Below the pieces are notes generated by a model. That model was not told where the DNA came from and ran no database searches. It saw nothing but the letters and a program-made list of their open reading frames with translations. The translations under genes were made by a program, and so were the position numbers. 64,000 bases of DNA from Colletes latitarsis (Eukaryota; Arthropoda; Insecta; Hymenoptera; Colletidae), in assembly GCF_051014445.1 (NCBI RefSeq), contig NC_135146.1:2170001-2234000 (forward strand), given 5' to 3'. Positions 61,639 to 64,000 of this stretch are shown piece after piece. The first letter of the stretch is position 1. Every line of letters begins with the position of its first letter.

Positions 61639-62154
61639 CCTAGGCTGGGAGGGGGGTCCTGAGGGGACCCTCCTCCCGCCAGGCGGCGCCGGGTCGGACC
61701 GGTTGGGGGTAGGAGTGCCTCCCCCTACCGGTCCGACGCAAGGGGAGGCAGCCTCGGCGGTCTGCTGCGGCCATGAACGCCCGGCCGCCGAGGGGTGGAA
61801 ACGGGGTCGCGGGCGGTTGCGAGTTGGGGCTCGCAGCCGCCACTAAATGCGGCCCCGGGACGGATAGCGGCGGGATGGAGTGGCACCGTCCCGCCGCTAT
61901 GAGGCAGTGTGTCTACTGGGGGGACCGATTGTCCCCCCGGGGGATGGGCGCGAAAGCGCGGGCACGGGGAGGATACCGGAAGAATGCTTCGAGCGATTCC
62001 CGGTATCCTCCCAAAGCGTGCCGAAGGGTCACCGTGGGGTTTTTAGTGGGTAGGTCCCGCGCCTGTCGTTGTACGGGCGCGGGGAATCCCACACACCCCT
62101 CCCACCTCTCCCCAAGGAGGTGGGAGGGAGTCTTTCGAAGATTTTCCCCACGAC
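61639..62154 (+). other. Structured 3' UTR of copy 3
   Basis: 516 nt, the same length as in copy 1, with all ten stem-loops kept. The seven differences correspond to 13433, 13471, 13485, 13515, 13564, 13568 and 13605 of copy 1, each in a loop or linker. The last 269 nt are identical to copy 1. Confidence 0.85.
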
Positions 62155-62175
62155 AAAAAAAAAAAAAAAAAAAAA
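62155..62175 (+). other. Poly(A) tail of copy 3 (A21)
   Basis: 21 A residues after CCCCACGAC. The tails of the three copies are 24, 23 and 21 nt. Confidence 0.95.
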
Positions 62176-62189
62176 GTATGAGCCAGATG
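62176..62189 (+). repeat. Target-site duplication, right side of copy 3
   Basis: GTATGAGCCAGATG, identical to 59067-59080; followed by ATGGCAATTACC as at the empty site 56463. Confidence 0.95.
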
Positions 62190-64000
62190 ATGGCAATTAC
62201 CAGACCTAACCCTGACCAAACCGGTGTTGTCCTCTAAAATATAGATTGAATCCAGGTTGAACTCTCTGTTTCTATGTGGTACCACATTACTACGTGATCC
62301 AACCCAGAAAAAGCCCAGCATTTGGCTAACAATTATGCTAAAAAAGCAAAAGCATGAGCGAGATGAGGGCAAATCCCAGGCCTAACCGGTGTTATCCTCT
62401 AAAGTATTGATCGGATCCCGGTTGAACCCGCTGTTTCAGTGTGGTGCCACAATACTACGTGATCCATACCAGCAAACGCCCGGGATATGGCCAACATGTA
62501 TACGAAAAATGCGAAAGTATGAGCCAGATGATGGAAAATACCAGACCTAACCCTGACCTAACCGGTGTTATCGTCTAAAAAATAGATTGAATCCAAGTTT
62601 AACTCACTGTTGCAGTGTGGTACCACATTGCTACGTGATCCAAACCAGAAAACGCCCAGGATCTGGCCAACAAGTATGCGAAAAATGTGAAAGTATGAGC
62701 CAGATGATGGCAAATACCAGACCTAACCCTGACCTAACCGGTGTTATCGTCTAAAATATTGATCGTACCCAGGCTTACCTCACTGTTACAGTGTGGTACC
62801 ACATTACTACGTGATCCAAACCAGAAAACTCCCAGGATCTGGCCAACAAGTATGCGAAAAATCCGAAAGTATGAGCCAGATGATGGCAAATACCAGACCT
62901 AACCCTGACCTAACCGGTGTTATCCTCTAAAATATAGATTGAATCCAGGTTGAACCCTCTGTTTCAATGTGGTACCACATTACTACGTGATCCAACCCAG
63001 AAAAAGCCCAGCATTTGGCTAACAATTATGCTAAAAAAGCAAAAGCATGAGCGAGATGAGGGCAAATCCCAGACGTAACCGGTGTTATCCTCTGAAGTAT
63101 TGATCGGATCCCGGTTGAACCCGCTGTTTCAGTGTGGTGCCACAATACTACGTGATCCATACCCGCAAACGCCCGGGATATGGCCAACATGTATACGAAA
63201 AATGCGAAAGTATGAGCCAGATGATGGCAAATACCAGACCTAACCCTGACCTAACCGGTGTTATCCTCTAAAATATAGATTGAATCCAGGTTTAACTCAC
63301 TTTTTCAGTGTGGTACCACATTGCTACGTGATCCAAACCAGAAAACGCCCAGGATCAGGCCAACAAGTATGCGAAAAATGCGAAAGTATGAGCCAGATGA
63401 TGGCAAATACCAGACCTAACCCTGACCTAACCGGTGTTATCCTCTAAAATATAGATTGAATCCAAGTTTAACTCACTGTTGTAGTGTGGTACAACATTAC
63501 TACGTGATCCAAACCAGAAAACTCCCAGGATCTGGCCAACAAGTATGCGAAAAATCCGAAAGTATGAGCCAGATGATGGCAAATACCAGACCTAACCCTG
63601 ACCTAACCGGTGTTATCCTCTGAAATATAGATTGAATCCAGGTTTAACTCACTGTTTGAGTGTGGTACCACATTACTACGTCATCCAACCCAGAAAAAAC
63701 CCAGGATCTGTCCAACAAGTAGGTGAAAATTGCGAAAATATGGTCCAGATCATGCCAAATACCAGACCTAACCCTGACCTAACCGGTGTTATCCTCTAAA
63801 ATATAGATTGAACTCAGGTTTAACTCACAGTTTCAGTGTGGTACCACAATACTACGTGATCCCAACCTGAATACGCCCAGGATCTGGCCAACAAGTATGC
63901 GAAAAATGCGAAAGTATGTGCGAGATGAGGGCAAATCCCAGACCTAACTCAGACTTAACCGGGGTTATCCTCTAATGTTTTAATCGAAACCAGATTTAAT
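62176..64000 (+). repeat. Satellite array, block 4
   Basis: Continuation of the second 2,618-bp unit. It follows 56449 onward, but has an extra 517 bp (two 176-bp and one 165-bp monomer) before realigning at 63265, equivalent to 57021. The window ends inside a monomer. No gene is seen. Confidence 0.95.

Larger units (their letters stand above)
59081..62175 (+). mobile_element. Retrotransposon copy 3 (5'-truncated, lacks endonuclease domain)
   Basis: 3,095 bp matching 10801-13874 of copy 1 at a fixed offset of 48,280 with no indel, plus A21. By hand count there are about 29 substitutions in the shared coding part (17 amino-acid changes, 12 silent) and 7 in the 3' UTR, roughly 1.2% in all. It is flanked by its own target-site duplication. 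Truncation falls just after the endonuclease domain. Confidence 0.95.

Noticed and set aside
10074..62175. Copies 1 and 3 as parts of one segmental duplication rather than two insertions
   Set aside because: They begin at different element positions, sit in different monomer contexts and each has its own target-site duplication; an empty relative of the copy 3 site also exists.
1..64000. tRNA, rRNA or host protein-coding genes
   Set aside because: Nothing outside satellite and retrotransposon sequence was found; monomer phase is continuous across all gaps between the insertions.

Overview
The window is a eukaryotic, probably arthropod (most likely insect), satellite-DNA array. I see no host gene, tRNA, rRNA, CRISPR array or bacterial-type operon. 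About 57 kb is a head-to-tail tandem array of a moderately AT-rich satellite. Its basic monomer is 176 bp, with a common 165-bp variant, giving roughly 325 monomers, all in the same orientation. The remaining ~7.1 kb is three insertions of one GC-rich, poly(A)-tailed non-LTR (LINE-type) retrotransposon. Its ORF2 has an APE-type endonuclease, a reverse transcriptase with YADD, and a C-terminal C-x2-C-x8-H-x4-C zinc knuckle. That domain order is the one known for the R1 clade (R1, TRAS, SART, Waldo), a group known mainly from arthropods; this is the main reason for the organism guess.

Layout: 1-10073 satellite, with a three-unit 1,046-bp higher-order repeat at 3841-6978. 10074-13898 retrotransposon copy 1 (3.8 kb: last 33 codons of ORF1, complete ORF2, structured 3' UTR, A24). 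13899-17210 satellite. 17211-17429 copy 2 (only the last 196 nt plus A23). 17430-59080 satellite, with nested higher-order amplifications (4,355-bp, 351-bp, 4,011-bp, 2,418-bp and 2,618-bp periods). 59081-62175 copy 3 (3.1 kb: RT and zinc knuckle of ORF2, 3' UTR, A21). 62176-64000 satellite.

The main result is target specificity. All three insertions lie in the same orientation and at the same monomer coordinate (between bases 135 and 136), each with a 13-14 bp target-site duplication, GTATGAGCCAGAT or its variant GTATAAGACAGGT. They have different 5' truncation points and different flanks, so they are independent events. The element therefore behaves as a satellite-specific retrotransposon. 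For copies 2 and 3 the window also holds paralogous empty sites that show the pre-insertion sequence.

The two long copies are about 1.2% diverged by hand count, with no indels outside the poly(A) and no stops in ORF2, so the family was active recently. ORF1 and ORF2 overlap as TAATG, the stop-start arrangement known to couple translation in the R1-clade element SART1. The 3' UTR is almost entirely a chain of stem-loops, and all seven differences between copies 1 and 3 in it fall outside the paired arms. The satellite carries a conserved dyad in most monomers and short CCTAACC motifs resembling the insect telomere repeat. Whether the array is centromeric, pericentromeric or subtelomeric cannot be told from the sequence.
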